IMG/VR virus record: IMGVR_UViG_3300025325_000074
Coordinates: 1-39,180 of that record
Source: a virus
Length of the DNA: 39,180 bases
Direction: 5' to 3' (one strand)
The notes beneath the pieces are model-generated. The model was not told the DNA's origin and did no database searches. It saw nothing but the letters and a program-made list of their open reading frames with translations. Each line of letters opens with the position of its first letter. Position 1 is the stretch's first letter. Positions 14,464 through 20,890 of this stretch are shown one piece after another. The translations under genes and the position numbers were made by a program.

Positions 14464-15314
14464 TGCTAACGCTGCTTGTCGCTTGTTTGCTGTCAGGTCA
14501 GTCCGTCTACAAGGGCAGCGTAGCCATCGACCAGGCCGGCACGGTGCTATCGCTGGGGACGCTCAACGATGGCGAGTGTCTAAAGCGCGTCGGCGGCGAG
14601 ATCGCGACGGTTGCGTGCGGAGGCGGTGCGCTTCCGTCAGGTGCCGTGATCTTGATCGTGAGCGGGTCCTGCCCTGCCGGTTTTACTGAGGTCGCGAGCC
14701 TCGCCGGAAAGTTCTTGCTCGGGACCACAAACGGTGCGGGAGACGTCGGCACGACCGGCGGCAGTAACAACATCACGCCGACCGGGATAGTGACTGCGCC
14801 GACGTTTACCGGCTCAGCGCTCGGGACGCACGCTCACGGAACCGGCACCTACGCGACGAGCGCGCACGCCGGAACTGCGGTCGGCGACCATGCGAGCCAC
14901 ACGCACACGTACACCGACGTGGTCTCGCACACGCACACGCAGGACGCGCACACTCACACGCAGAACGCTCACCAGCATGGGATGGCTGAGGGCACCACAG
15001 ATGGGTCGGGGACGTTCATGGATCGCTCGAACGCCGCGGCAGCCACGACGGCTGTCACCGACAACGCAACAGCCACGAACCAGAACGCGACCGCTACGAA
15101 CCAGAGCACGGGTATCGCCACGGGTACGACCGCTGGCCCAGGCGCTGTGCTTACCCACAGCGTCACGCAGCCATCAGCGCACACGCTCAGCGGATCGAGC
15201 GAAGCTCTGAGTGCGGGGACGCCTGCGGGGTCCAACTCCGCGCCGACGTTCACGGGGGATTCGTTTGACAATCGTCCAGCATGGCTTAAGGTGATCTTTT
15301 GTTCCGCCAACTAA
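14463..15314 (+). CDS. Collar/tip-type fibre protein with His-x-His metal motifs
   Basis: A 283-residue protein, one-base overlap (TGATG) with the upstream gene. After a short hydrophobic start ('MLTLLVACLLSGQS', a weak signal) it contains the tail-collar pattern 'SCPAGFTEVASLAGKFLLGT' with a following G-G-S-N-N. The centre has clustered H-x-H: H-A-H, then 'SHTHTYTDVVSHTHTQDAHT', then H-T-Q-N-A-H-Q-H. H-x-H runs bind iron in the T4 gp37 needle tip. It ends 'FDNRPAWLKVIFCSAN', the typical collar-domain C-terminus ('NRPp...l.yiik'). Likely the tip of a trimeric adhesin, perhaps partnered with the preceding gene. Confidence 0.7.
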   Translation: MLTLLVACLLSGQSVYKGSVAIDQAGTVLSLGTLNDGECLKRVGGEIATVACGGGALPSGAVILIVSGSCPAGFTEVASLAGKFLLGTTNGAGDVGTTGGSNNITPTGIVTAPTFTGSALGTHAHGTGTYATSAHAGTAVGDHASHTHTYTDVVSHTHTQDAHTHTQNAHQHGMAEGTTDGSGTFMDRSNAAAATTAVTDNATATNQNATATNQSTGIATGTTAGPGAVLTHSVTQPSAHTLSGSSEALSAGTPAGSNSAPTFTGDSFDNRPAWLKVIFCSAN

Positions 15315-15324
15315 AGGAGGGCTC

Positions 15325-15639
15325 GTGAAGAAGGTCGCATTCGCCGTACTGCTGTTCCTCGTAGCCGCACTCGTGGTCGCACAGACCAGCTACACCTACA
15401 ACGCCACCGCACGCGAACAGGTGACGGTTCAGCGCGTCCGCACGGATCGTGGGCTCGGGACCGAACAAGCGGCGTTCAACGCGCTTGTGGGCCCGTGTCT
15501 GGTGTCGATCGTGAGCGACCACGACGCCGACGACCGGCGCGCGGACTGTGTAGCGTGGCTCAGCTTGCCCGCCGCGGCCCGCAACGGTCACTGTGTGGCC
15601 GCCGGTCGGCCGGCGGGTTGCCGGCTTGGGTGCCCGTGA
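15325..15639 (+). CDS. Small secreted protein of unknown function
   Basis: A 104-residue protein with a very strong ribosome site (AAAGGAGG, 15313-15320) before GTG 15325. The signal peptide is 'MKKVAFAVLLFLVAALVVAQ'. The mature part has four or five cysteines, consistent with disulfides after export. No family recognised. Its C-terminus runs into a GGCCGGCGGGTTGC segment that is repeated at 15726-15739. An ATGA-coupled 35-codon frame (15639-15746) follows, but I do not accept it as a gene. Confidence 0.55.
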   Translation: MKKVAFAVLLFLVAALVVAQTSYTYNATAREQVTVQRVRTDRGLGTEQAAFNALVGPCLVSIVSDHDADDRRADCVAWLSLPAAARNGHCVAAGRPAGCRLGCP

Positions 15640-15739
15640 TGCGCTCAGCGAGCAGCCCGCTGGCGCATGGTCCAGTCGGGTCGAGTCCTCTCGCCTCTGG
15701 TGGTGCGGTTGGCGCGAGTCTACCAGGCCGGCGGGTTGC
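15608..15739. repeat. 14-base direct repeat flanking a short non-coding segment
   Basis: GGCCGGCGGGTTGC occurs at 15608-15621 and 15726-15739, 118 bases apart. The first copy is in the end of the small secreted gene. The second lies just upstream of the ribosome site of the subtilase gene. The segment between has no convincing coding potential and may be a small duplication or insertion. Confidence 0.6.
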
Positions 15740-15771
15740 TCGGTGAGCGCTTTTCAGGAAGGAGGTGTGGC

Positions 15772-17568
15772 TTGATTCGACACGCTATCGCGATCGTACT
15801 GTGCCTGCTGCTGGTGTCGTGCGGAGGTGGCTTCCCGATCCCCATCCCGAGCCCGCCCTTCCCGATCCCGACGCCGCAGCCGGAGACGCCCTATGTCTGC
15901 TCCGCGCCTCCCGCGCTGCGCGGCGTGATCTCCGTGGCCGAGCCGATCGAGGGCAGATACATCGTCGTGCTGCGTCCGCGCGTGGGGGCACAGTCGGTGC
16001 GGACCCAGGCTGAGGTGCAGGCGGTCGCCGCCCGGTACTCGGTGCTGAGCCAGGTGCAGACGCTCGGGAGCCTCGGTTTCAGCGCGGTGACGACAGCGGC
16101 GGGCGCCTCGCAGGTAGCGCTCGATCCGGAGGTGGCGTACGTCCAGCAAGACGGGCGCAAGAGTACGCGCTCAGGTGTGTTGGTTCTGGCGTCGCAAGTT
16201 GCTTCTGGTGTATCCGGCCCGATAGGTCTCGGGGTGGCGGCTTCGCCAACGCAGTCCTCGATCTCGCTCGCAGAGACGGCATTGCATGGAAGGTCCAGGG
16301 CGATTCGGAGGATAGACCTCTCGCAGGTTCGCGGCCGAGAGTTCGTGTCCATTGCGACACCGCAGACCACGCTTCGGCTTGCCTCGGAAATGATGCGAGG
16401 TGTGCTGTCCGATGGTCATCAGTCGCAGATGATCGGGGTTGACGCAAGCACGCGTTCCACAGATGTGATGGACTTGCATCCCCGTCGGGATCGGGCCAAC
16501 GAACAACTCGTAAGCCACACGATGGGCATTTCTGCTTTCGTCCGTGGTGAAACGGAAGCGTCCATATCCGTGCGCGAAGCCTCCAGTCCAGAGATGGCAG
16601 CCCGTGTTCACTGGCCGTATGTACTTCTGGAAGCGGACGCCGAGTTCGCTGCGTGGTCTCAGCAGTCCTTTGTTCCACGTCTTGTGCCCAGGCCGGAAGG
16701 ATCCGGAGTTTCGAGCGTGCATGGACAGACAGTATCACATTTGACCGTGTCTGTCACGCCCGGTCTCGATCGCTCGGATCAGCGCGACTTGCCTCTTGAC
16801 GGCATCTTCGTTCCCGTTGGGACTGGAGAGGGCATCCATGCGTACATCGGAGACACGGGCATCGACTCGCAGCATTCCGAATTCGCTGGACGTCTGGGGG
16901 AGTGCTTCACTGCGCACACCTTTGGTGGCTGCGAGGACCGTCACAACCATGGGACGCACGTGGCTTCTATCACGGGTGGTACACAGTACGGCATCGCGAA
17001 ACGTGTCACTCTGCACTCGGTGCGGATGTTGAACGAGCAAGGCAGCGGTTCCGATTCCGACGTAGTCCGTGGTATCCAATGGGCTGCGGCGAATCGGAAG
17101 GCTGGCGGTTGGAACGGCGTGCTCAACATGTCGCTCGGCGGCTCGCCTGCGCCTGCTCTCGACGCTGCGGTCTGCGCTGCCATCGCGGATGGCCTCACGG
17201 TCGTGGTCGCAGCTGGTAACGATGGCGCCGATGCCTGCGGATCCTCGCCGGCCCGTGTGGATCTGGCGTTAACTCTCGGCGCCATGGACCCACGAAACGA
17301 TCGCGGGGCCGATTTCAGCAACGGCGGTCCTTGCACTGACCTCTATGGTCCTGGCATGGACATCGAGGCAGCACGACGCGGGGGCGGCTCAATCACTTTC
17401 AGCGGGACGAGCATGGCCTCCCCTCACGCCGCAGGTGTCGCTGCGCTCTGCGCGCAGCGCACCACGGGTGACCCGGTCGAGGTCATGCGCTGCGTGCTGG
17501 CGAGCGCCACGCCCGACACGCTGACCGGGGTCGTGGGCCCGAACCTGCTGACGTACGCGAGGGAATAA
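15772..17568 (+). CDS. Subtilisin-family (S8) lipoprotein protease with I9-type propeptide
   Basis: 598 residues from TTG 15772, chosen because GGAGG (15761-15765) is correctly spaced. Residues 1-16 plus lipobox 'LLVSC' (Cys17) mark a lipoprotein, followed by a Pro-rich spacer. Residues about 55-128 form an inhibitor I9-type propeptide ('GRYIVVLRPRVGAQ' to 'VALDPEVAYVQQDG'). The enzyme begins near 'TPGLDRSDQRDLPLDG' (about 329). It has an intact triad: D361 in 'YIGDTGID', H393 in 'NHGTHVASI', S547 in 'SGTSMASPHAAG', and oxyanion N483 in 'AAGNDG'. Between propeptide and enzyme, about 195 residues are simply the complement of an antisense HNH gene, yet the frame stays open. The protease is expected at the cell envelope. 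Confidence 0.75.
   Translation: MIRHAIAIVLCLLLVSCGGGFPIPIPSPPFPIPTPQPETPYVCSAPPALRGVISVAEPIEGRYIVVLRPRVGAQSVRTQAEVQAVAARYSVLSQVQTLGSLGFSAVTTAAGASQVALDPEVAYVQQDGRKSTRSGVLVLASQVASGVSGPIGLGVAASPTQSSISLAETALHGRSRAIRRIDLSQVRGREFVSIATPQTTLRLASEMMRGVLSDGHQSQMIGVDASTRSTDVMDLHPRRDRANEQLVSHTMGISAFVRGETEASISVREASSPEMAARVHWPYVLLEADAEFAAWSQQSFVPRLVPRPEGSGVSSVHGQTVSHLTVSVTPGLDRSDQRDLPLDGIFVPVGTGEGIHAYIGDTGIDSQHSEFAGRLGECFTAHTFGGCEDRHNHGTHVASITGGTQYGIAKRVTLHSVRMLNEQGSGSDSDVVRGIQWAAANRKAGGWNGVLNMSLGGSPAPALDAAVCAAIADGLTVVVAAGNDGADACGSSPARVDLALTLGAMDPRNDRGADFSNGGPCTDLYGPGMDIEAARRGGGSITFSGTSMASPHAAGVAALCAQRTTGDPVEVMRCVLASATPDTLTGVVGPNLLTYARE
16171..16722 (-). CDS. HNH homing endonuclease, antisense inside the subtilase gene
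   Basis: The only convincing minus-strand gene: 183 residues. The N-terminus 'GSFRPGHKTWNKGL' is the F-x-x-G-x-x-x-x-N-K-G motif common in homing endonucleases. The core reads 'GCHLWTGGFAHGYGRF', 'AHRVAYELFVGPIP' and the HNH centre 'VHHICGTRACVNPDHL' (H85/H86, N95, H98), with Cys pairs for zinc and a later 'CRNGH...CRLC'. It is closely related in layout to the HNH at 18503. It lies between the propeptide and catalytic parts of the subtilase. Its own promoter candidate lies at the 16724-16755 junction. It is too short to be carried in a group I intron with a full ribozyme. Confidence 0.85.
   Translation of the reverse strand: MHARNSGSFRPGHKTWNKGLLRPRSELGVRFQKYIRPVNTGCHLWTGGFAHGYGRFRFTTDESRNAHRVAYELFVGPIPTGMQVHHICGTRACVNPDHLRLMTIGQHTSHHFRGKPKRGLRCRNGHELSAANLREVYPPNRPGPSMQCRLCERDRGLRWRSRHPETYRAGYTRSNLRRQNQHT
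16724..16755. promoter_or_regulatory. Inverted repeat and weak minus-strand promoter at the HNH insertion edge
   Basis: GACAGACA (16724-16731) and TGTCTGTC (16748-16755) form an 8-base inverted repeat around 16 bases. Read on the minus strand the same segment offers GTGACA followed by GATACT, spaced 15 bases, just before the HNH ATG. It may be the HNH gene's promoter with an operator, or the scar or border of the insertion. Confidence 0.35.
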
Positions 17569-17858
17569 TGGATCGGGTACGCCTGATCGAGCTGCTCCTG
17601 TTCTGCTCGGCGACTGCGCTGCTCGGGTGGATTGCTGGAGCCGGCGGCCTAGGCGCGGCGAAGCCGGTGAAGCCGGCGACCCAGCCGATCCCGACGACGA
17701 TTCAGCAGGCACCAACCGGGAACATCCTCTATCGGGACAAGCGGATGGTGCTGTACTTCCTGTGCGACCAGGCTGGGGGGCGCTTCGTGCTGCTCGACTT
17801 CGGGCAGCAGTACCTGCACGGATATCAGGCGGGCGGGTGCGCGCCCGAGGTGTGGTGA
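17568..17858 (+). CDS. Small membrane-anchored protein, lysis-region candidate
   Basis: A 96-residue protein whose ATG shares a base with the subtilase stop (TAATG). The N-terminal hydrophobic helix ('LIELLLFCSATALLGWIAGA', residues 6-25) is followed by a Pro/Thr-rich linker and a small globular end with two Cys ('MVLYFLCDQAGGRFVLLD' and a late C). One TM plus a periplasm-sized domain. Possibly part of the lysis or envelope set with the next gene. No family recognised. Confidence 0.5.
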   Translation: MDRVRLIELLLFCSATALLGWIAGAGGLGAAKPVKPATQPIPTTIQQAPTGNILYRDKRMVLYFLCDQAGGRFVLLDFGQQYLHGYQAGGCAPEVW

Positions 17859-18202
17859 TGGACTGGTCCCGGATCACCGAAGGTCAGCTCCTCGCCGCGA
17901 CGCTGCTGGTGTCCGTCACGGCTCTGGGTGGCATCCCGCTCGTGCGACTCATCCGTGCGGCCCGAGCGAAAAACGGGGAAGCGAGCGGCCACGATCATGA
18001 GCGGCGCGAGCGGTCGTGCGGTGTCCTGGAAGAGCGGGCGGGCGGGATCGAGGTCCGCGTGTCGGTGGTCGAGGCGGGGCTCGTGGCTGTGCGCGAGGAC
18101 GTCGCCGCGATCCGCAGTGAGGCGGGCGACCGTCACGGCGAGGTCATGCGTGCGATCGGCTCGATCACGGGCGAAATCCGGGCGCTGAGGCCGCGCGAGT
18201 GA
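17858..18202 (+). CDS. Membrane-anchored coiled-coil protein (spanin- or holin-like)
   Basis: A 114-residue protein, TGATG-coupled. A single TM helix ('LLAATLLVSVTALGGIPLVR', residues 11-30) is followed by a charged helix rich in Glu, Arg, Val and Ala with heptad-like spacing to the end ('VREDVAAIRSEAGDRHGEVM'). One N-terminal TM followed by a coiled coil is the shape of inner-membrane spanins and of some phage DUF-type membrane proteins. It lies upstream of the glycosidase-type lysin. Function by architecture only. Confidence 0.5.
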   Translation: MDWSRITEGQLLAATLLVSVTALGGIPLVRLIRAARAKNGEASGHDHERRERSCGVLEERAGGIEVRVSVVEAGLVAVREDVAAIRSEAGDRHGEVMRAIGSITGEIRALRPRE

Positions 18203-18315
18203 CCCAGGAGATCCTCGCGTTCATCGCTGGCACTGGCGTCGGGTGGTGGCTACGTCGCTGGTGGGAGCGGCGCCAGATGCATCGCTGGGGCTATATCCGA
18301 CCGAGGCACTGGTGA
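18199..18315 (+). CDS. 38-residue Trp/Arg-rich microprotein
   Basis: GTG 18199 overlaps the previous stop (GTGA), and the TGA at 18313-18315 overlaps the next GTG. The translation starts 'VTQEILAFIAGTGVGWWLRR' and continues with 'WWERRQMHRWGYIRPRHW'. A short hydrophobic segment followed by a highly basic, tryptophan-rich tail would insert in or lie on membranes. The overlaps on both sides support translation. It could be a second spanin-like or lysis-accessory peptide, but no family is recognised. Confidence 0.45.
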   Translation: MTQEILAFIAGTGVGWWLRRWWERRQMHRWGYIRPRHW

Positions 18316-18503
18316 CGGCGCACGTAGTCGCTGGCGAAGCCGGAGGCGGTGCGGTCGTGTTTCTGGTGCCAGTTGCAGGCGGCGGCCTGCGCTGGGCGTG
18401 CGGGAAGTGCTCGTTCGTTCGGGTGTACGCGACCAAGCAGGGAGCCATCAACGCTGTGGTGGAGCACATGGCGCGGCACGGCGTGCGTGCGGAGTTTCGG
18501 TGA
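18312..18503 (+). CDS. Small zinc-finger-like protein
   Basis: A 63-residue protein from GTG 18312 (GTGA overlap). The second half reads 'WACGKCSFVRVYATKQGAIN', followed by 'AVVEHMARHG'. The spacing C-x2-C-x(about 17)-H-x3-H is close to a C2H2 finger. It overlaps the ATG of the HNH-fusion gene by one base (TGATG). That ATG was probably once the start of the DUF5675 gene. Function unknown. Confidence 0.5.
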   Translation: MTAHVVAGEAGGGAVVFLVPVAGGGLRWACGKCSFVRVYATKQGAINAVVEHMARHGVRAEFR

Positions 18504-19108
18504 TGGAGGACTTCGGTCTGCTGCGCGTCGCGATCCGTCCCGAGGGCGCGTTCGGCGTACTGCCTTGCAGACTTGGCGACGATCGTCTCCCGAACAGGTT
18601 TTGGTCCAAGGTGATCCCGATGGAAGTCGGCGGTTTTCGCCATGGCGACTGTTGGGGTTGGCTCGGGGGATCGACGTCCAATGGGTATGGAGGTTTCACG
18701 CTTGTAGATCGAAAGACCTCCGCCCACAGGTACGCTTACGAACATTTGGTTGGTCCTGTTCCCACGGAACTCACCCTCGATCACCTATGCCGCGTGCGCC
18801 GGTGTGTGAACCCGAACCACCTTGAAGTAACGACGAGGGGACAAAACGTACTGCGCGGTGTTGGCGTGACGGCGGTAAACGCGCGAAAAACGGAATGCCT
18901 CCGCGGGCACCAATTCGACGTTGCCAGGTCAGGGAGGCGTCACTGTCGGCGATGCTCTGCAAAGAAGACAGCAGACTATCGGCGGCGACAAGATTCTGTC
19001 TGGTTCCGCACCAGAGAAAATGCGCGACGCAGACAACGGTATCGGGAGGACTCGCAGTACCGTGAAATCTGCAAGACGAGAGCGCGTGCGTTCCGTGCCC
19101 GTGGCTGA
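18503..19108 (+). CDS. HNH homing endonuclease fused to a DUF5675-type N-terminus
   Basis: 201 residues. Residues 1-20 ('MEDFGLLRVAIRPEGAFGVL') match the first 20 of the next gene product ('VADFTLVRVVVLPQGAFGVL') at 12 of 20 positions and do not belong to an HNH protein. From about residue 28 it is an HNH endonuclease: 'GDCWGWLGGSTSNGYGGF', 'SAHRYAYEHLVGPVP', then 'LDHLCRVRRCVNPNHL' (D93/H94, N103, H106), a second Cys cluster 'CLRGHQF...CRRC', and a very basic tail. It seems to have inserted after codon 20 of the DUF5675 gene and taken over its coupled start (TGATG). The 3' end overlaps the next start. Confidence 0.8.
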   Translation: MEDFGLLRVAIRPEGAFGVLPCRLGDDRLPNRFWSKVIPMEVGGFRHGDCWGWLGGSTSNGYGGFTLVDRKTSAHRYAYEHLVGPVPTELTLDHLCRVRRCVNPNHLEVTTRGQNVLRGVGVTAVNARKTECLRGHQFDVARSGRRHCRRCSAKKTADYRRRQDSVWFRTRENARRRQRYREDSQYREICKTRARAFRARG

Positions 19109-19499
19109 CTTTACCCTCGTGCGAGTTGTCGTATTGCCGCAAGGAGCGTTCGGTGTCTTGCTTCATCACGACGTTCCGTTTTGTACGACCCTGGAGAGGA
19201 CCTACGCGCTGCCATCGGGTCCGGGCCAGCTCGTGAAGATCCCAGCTGGCCTCTGGCGCTGCGTGCGGACGCGCTACCTCCGAGGCGAGTACGACACGTA
19301 CGAGATCGAAGTGCCTGGGCACGCGCGGCTGCTGTTCCACAAGGGCAACGTGGAGCTACACTCCGAGGGCTGCGTGCTCGTAGGCGAGTCGTACGCGACG
19401 TTTGCTGGTCAGCCCGGGATCGCAGCGAGCGAGGCGGGTTTCGTCGAGTTCATGAACCGAGCGGGAAACCGCCCTGAGTTCCAGTTGAGGGTGACATGA
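19101..19499 (+). CDS. DUF5675-family protein
   Basis: A 132-residue protein from GTG 19101 (GTG 19095 is an alternative). It shows the DUF5675 order: an N-terminal strand with 'GAFGVL', 'PFCTTLERTYALPSG' (C-x-T-L-E), 'KIPAGLWRCVRTRY', then 'LLFHKGNVELHSEGCVLVGE'. The family has H-x-G-N followed by S/T-x-G-C. That H-G...S-x-G-C signature resembles the YkuD L,D-transpeptidase active site, but relatedness is unproven. It sits immediately before the glycosidase-type lysin and overlaps it (ATGA). The 5' end overlaps the HNH gene, so translation may depend on reinitiation. Confidence 0.7.
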   Translation: MADFTLVRVVVLPQGAFGVLLHHDVPFCTTLERTYALPSGPGQLVKIPAGLWRCVRTRYLRGEYDTYEIEVPGHARLLFHKGNVELHSEGCVLVGESYATFAGQPGIAASEAGFVEFMNRAGNRPEFQLRVT

Positions 19500-20887
19500 G
19501 CGACTTCCGTCACGTCGTGGCGCTAGCCTATCGTGAGATCCTGCTTCGTGAGCCAGATGCCGAAGGGTTGCTTCACCACAACGCGCGGATGCAGGCAGGT
19601 CTGCACGAGGCGCAGCTCCGCGAGGACATGCTGCGCAGTCCCGAGTTCGCGGAGCGCTTTCCGGACGCTGGGCCTCCGCCGCCACCGCCTCCGCCCGAGC
19701 CGACGATGCCGGAGCTGCGGTACGAGTTCCCGGAGTTCTTCCCGCCGCTAATCGGGGCGACGGTCTGTTGCGACGACCCCGACACGCCCGACGTGGACGA
19801 GGGCATCGCCTGGGGCTGGCCGCTGGTGATCCCCGCGATGCTCGATCGCTACGCTGCGGCCGGCATCAACATCACCGAGCTGCGCCCCGGACCATTCCGC
19901 AGCCCCTCGCCAGAGGCGCTGCTACCGGAGCTGGCGCGCACGGTGCGCGAGTGCGAGGCCCGCGGGATCTACGCGCTGATCGGCCTGATCGACCATTGGG
20001 CGCTGGATCACGACAAGACGCCGTGGGGAGATGGGCTGGAGGTCACGGCGCGCGCGCCGGAGCAGAGGCACAAGGACTGGATCCGCCAAGTGGTCGAGGC
20101 GACATGCCAGTCGCCCGCCGCGGTGTACTTCGACGGCAACGAGAGCTTCAAGGGCGAGCGCTCGGAGGCGTGGATCCGCGGGATCTATCGAGCGGTCCAA
20201 GGTGCGTTAGAAGAATCGGGGCTCTCGCCGTTCGAGAAACTGATCGGGAGCAACAGCGGCCGGTACGCGCTCGACTTCGTCGTCGGCCACGGCTGGCGCC
20301 CGGCTGTCAGGGGCGAGCTGCTGATCGAGTCCGACAACGAACCCCACACGCCCGAGGATTGGCTGGAGATGCAGCGTCTCAGCCGGGCGAACGGAGGGCA
20401 CCTGATCGCGTGGAAAGGAACTCTCTCGGATTCGGAGTGGTTCCGCCTCTTGCCCATGTTCGGTGGTGGCGCCGCACCCGTGCCCGCCCCGACTCCGTGC
20501 GGGGTTGCGCCGATGCCCGAGTGCAGCGCGCCAGGCAGCGAGGAGAAGGGCATTTACGGCTGCTGCCGGATGGTCGAGAAGTGGCGTGAGTGGTGTGGCC
20601 CGTCGCGCTTCCAGGGCGTCGTGGACGAGGTGCTCGACGAGATCATCGCGGAGCGCGGGACGAACCAAGTGGCGGATGAAGCCGAGTTCACCGCCGAGGT
20701 CGCGCGCCGCCTACGCCTGCGCGGGCTCTGCGCCACGACCAAGATGGAGACGCCCGGAGGCGGGTCCGATGACGAAGTCGGCGTCAAGGACAGCAACGAC
20801 CGCAGCGAGCAGTTCGACATCGTTTTCGCGAACGGCCGCGTGCGCAAGGGCGGATACGTGGCCGTCTGCCGGCCTGCGAGGTTCTGA
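19496..20887 (+). CDS. DUF4214 domain fused to a TIM-barrel glycosidase-like domain (candidate endolysin)
   Basis: 463 residues. Residues 4-56 match DUF4214: 'ALAYREILLREPDAEGLLHH' and 'LREDMLRSPEFAERF'. An eight-proline linker (60-67) leads to a barrel-like domain (about 84-320) with 'NITELRPGPF', 'YFDGNESFKG' and 'LLIESDNEPHTPEDWLEM'. E216 in G-N-E and E278 or E282 are plausible acid/base and nucleophile residues, as in retaining barrel glycosidases. A C-terminal Cys-rich region (C337, C344, C355, C356, C367) follows. It lies in the lysis region next to holin-like genes, so it is a cell-wall or surface-polysaccharide hydrolase candidate. The exact GH family is not resolved. Confidence 0.6.
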   Translation: MSDFRHVVALAYREILLREPDAEGLLHHNARMQAGLHEAQLREDMLRSPEFAERFPDAGPPPPPPPPEPTMPELRYEFPEFFPPLIGATVCCDDPDTPDVDEGIAWGWPLVIPAMLDRYAAAGINITELRPGPFRSPSPEALLPELARTVRECEARGIYALIGLIDHWALDHDKTPWGDGLEVTARAPEQRHKDWIRQVVEATCQSPAAVYFDGNESFKGERSEAWIRGIYRAVQGALEESGLSPFEKLIGSNSGRYALDFVVGHGWRPAVRGELLIESDNEPHTPEDWLEMQRLSRANGGHLIAWKGTLSDSEWFRLLPMFGGGAAPVPAPTPCGVAPMPECSAPGSEEKGIYGCCRMVEKWREWCGPSRFQGVVDEVLDEIIAERGTNQVADEAEFTAEVARRLRLRGLCATTKMETPGGGSDDEVGVKDSNDRSEQFDIVFANGRVRKGGYVAVCRPARF

Positions 20888-20890
20888 TGA

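Noticed and set aside
15682-15720. Possible tRNA 3' remnant (GGGTCGAGTCC followed by CTCGCC)
   Set aside because: It resembles a T-arm and acceptor end, but no matching 5' acceptor, D-arm or anticodon arm can be found upstream and there is no CCA.
15639-15746. 35-codon ATGA-coupled frame after the small secreted gene
   Set aside because: Low-complexity Ser/Gly/Ala/Pro product, no motif, and it lies between two 14-base direct repeats in what looks like non-coding DNA.
16160-16760. Group I or II intron in the subtilase gene
   Set aside because: The insert is almost entirely the antisense HNH frame, leaving no space for a ribozyme core, and the protease frame is open through it.
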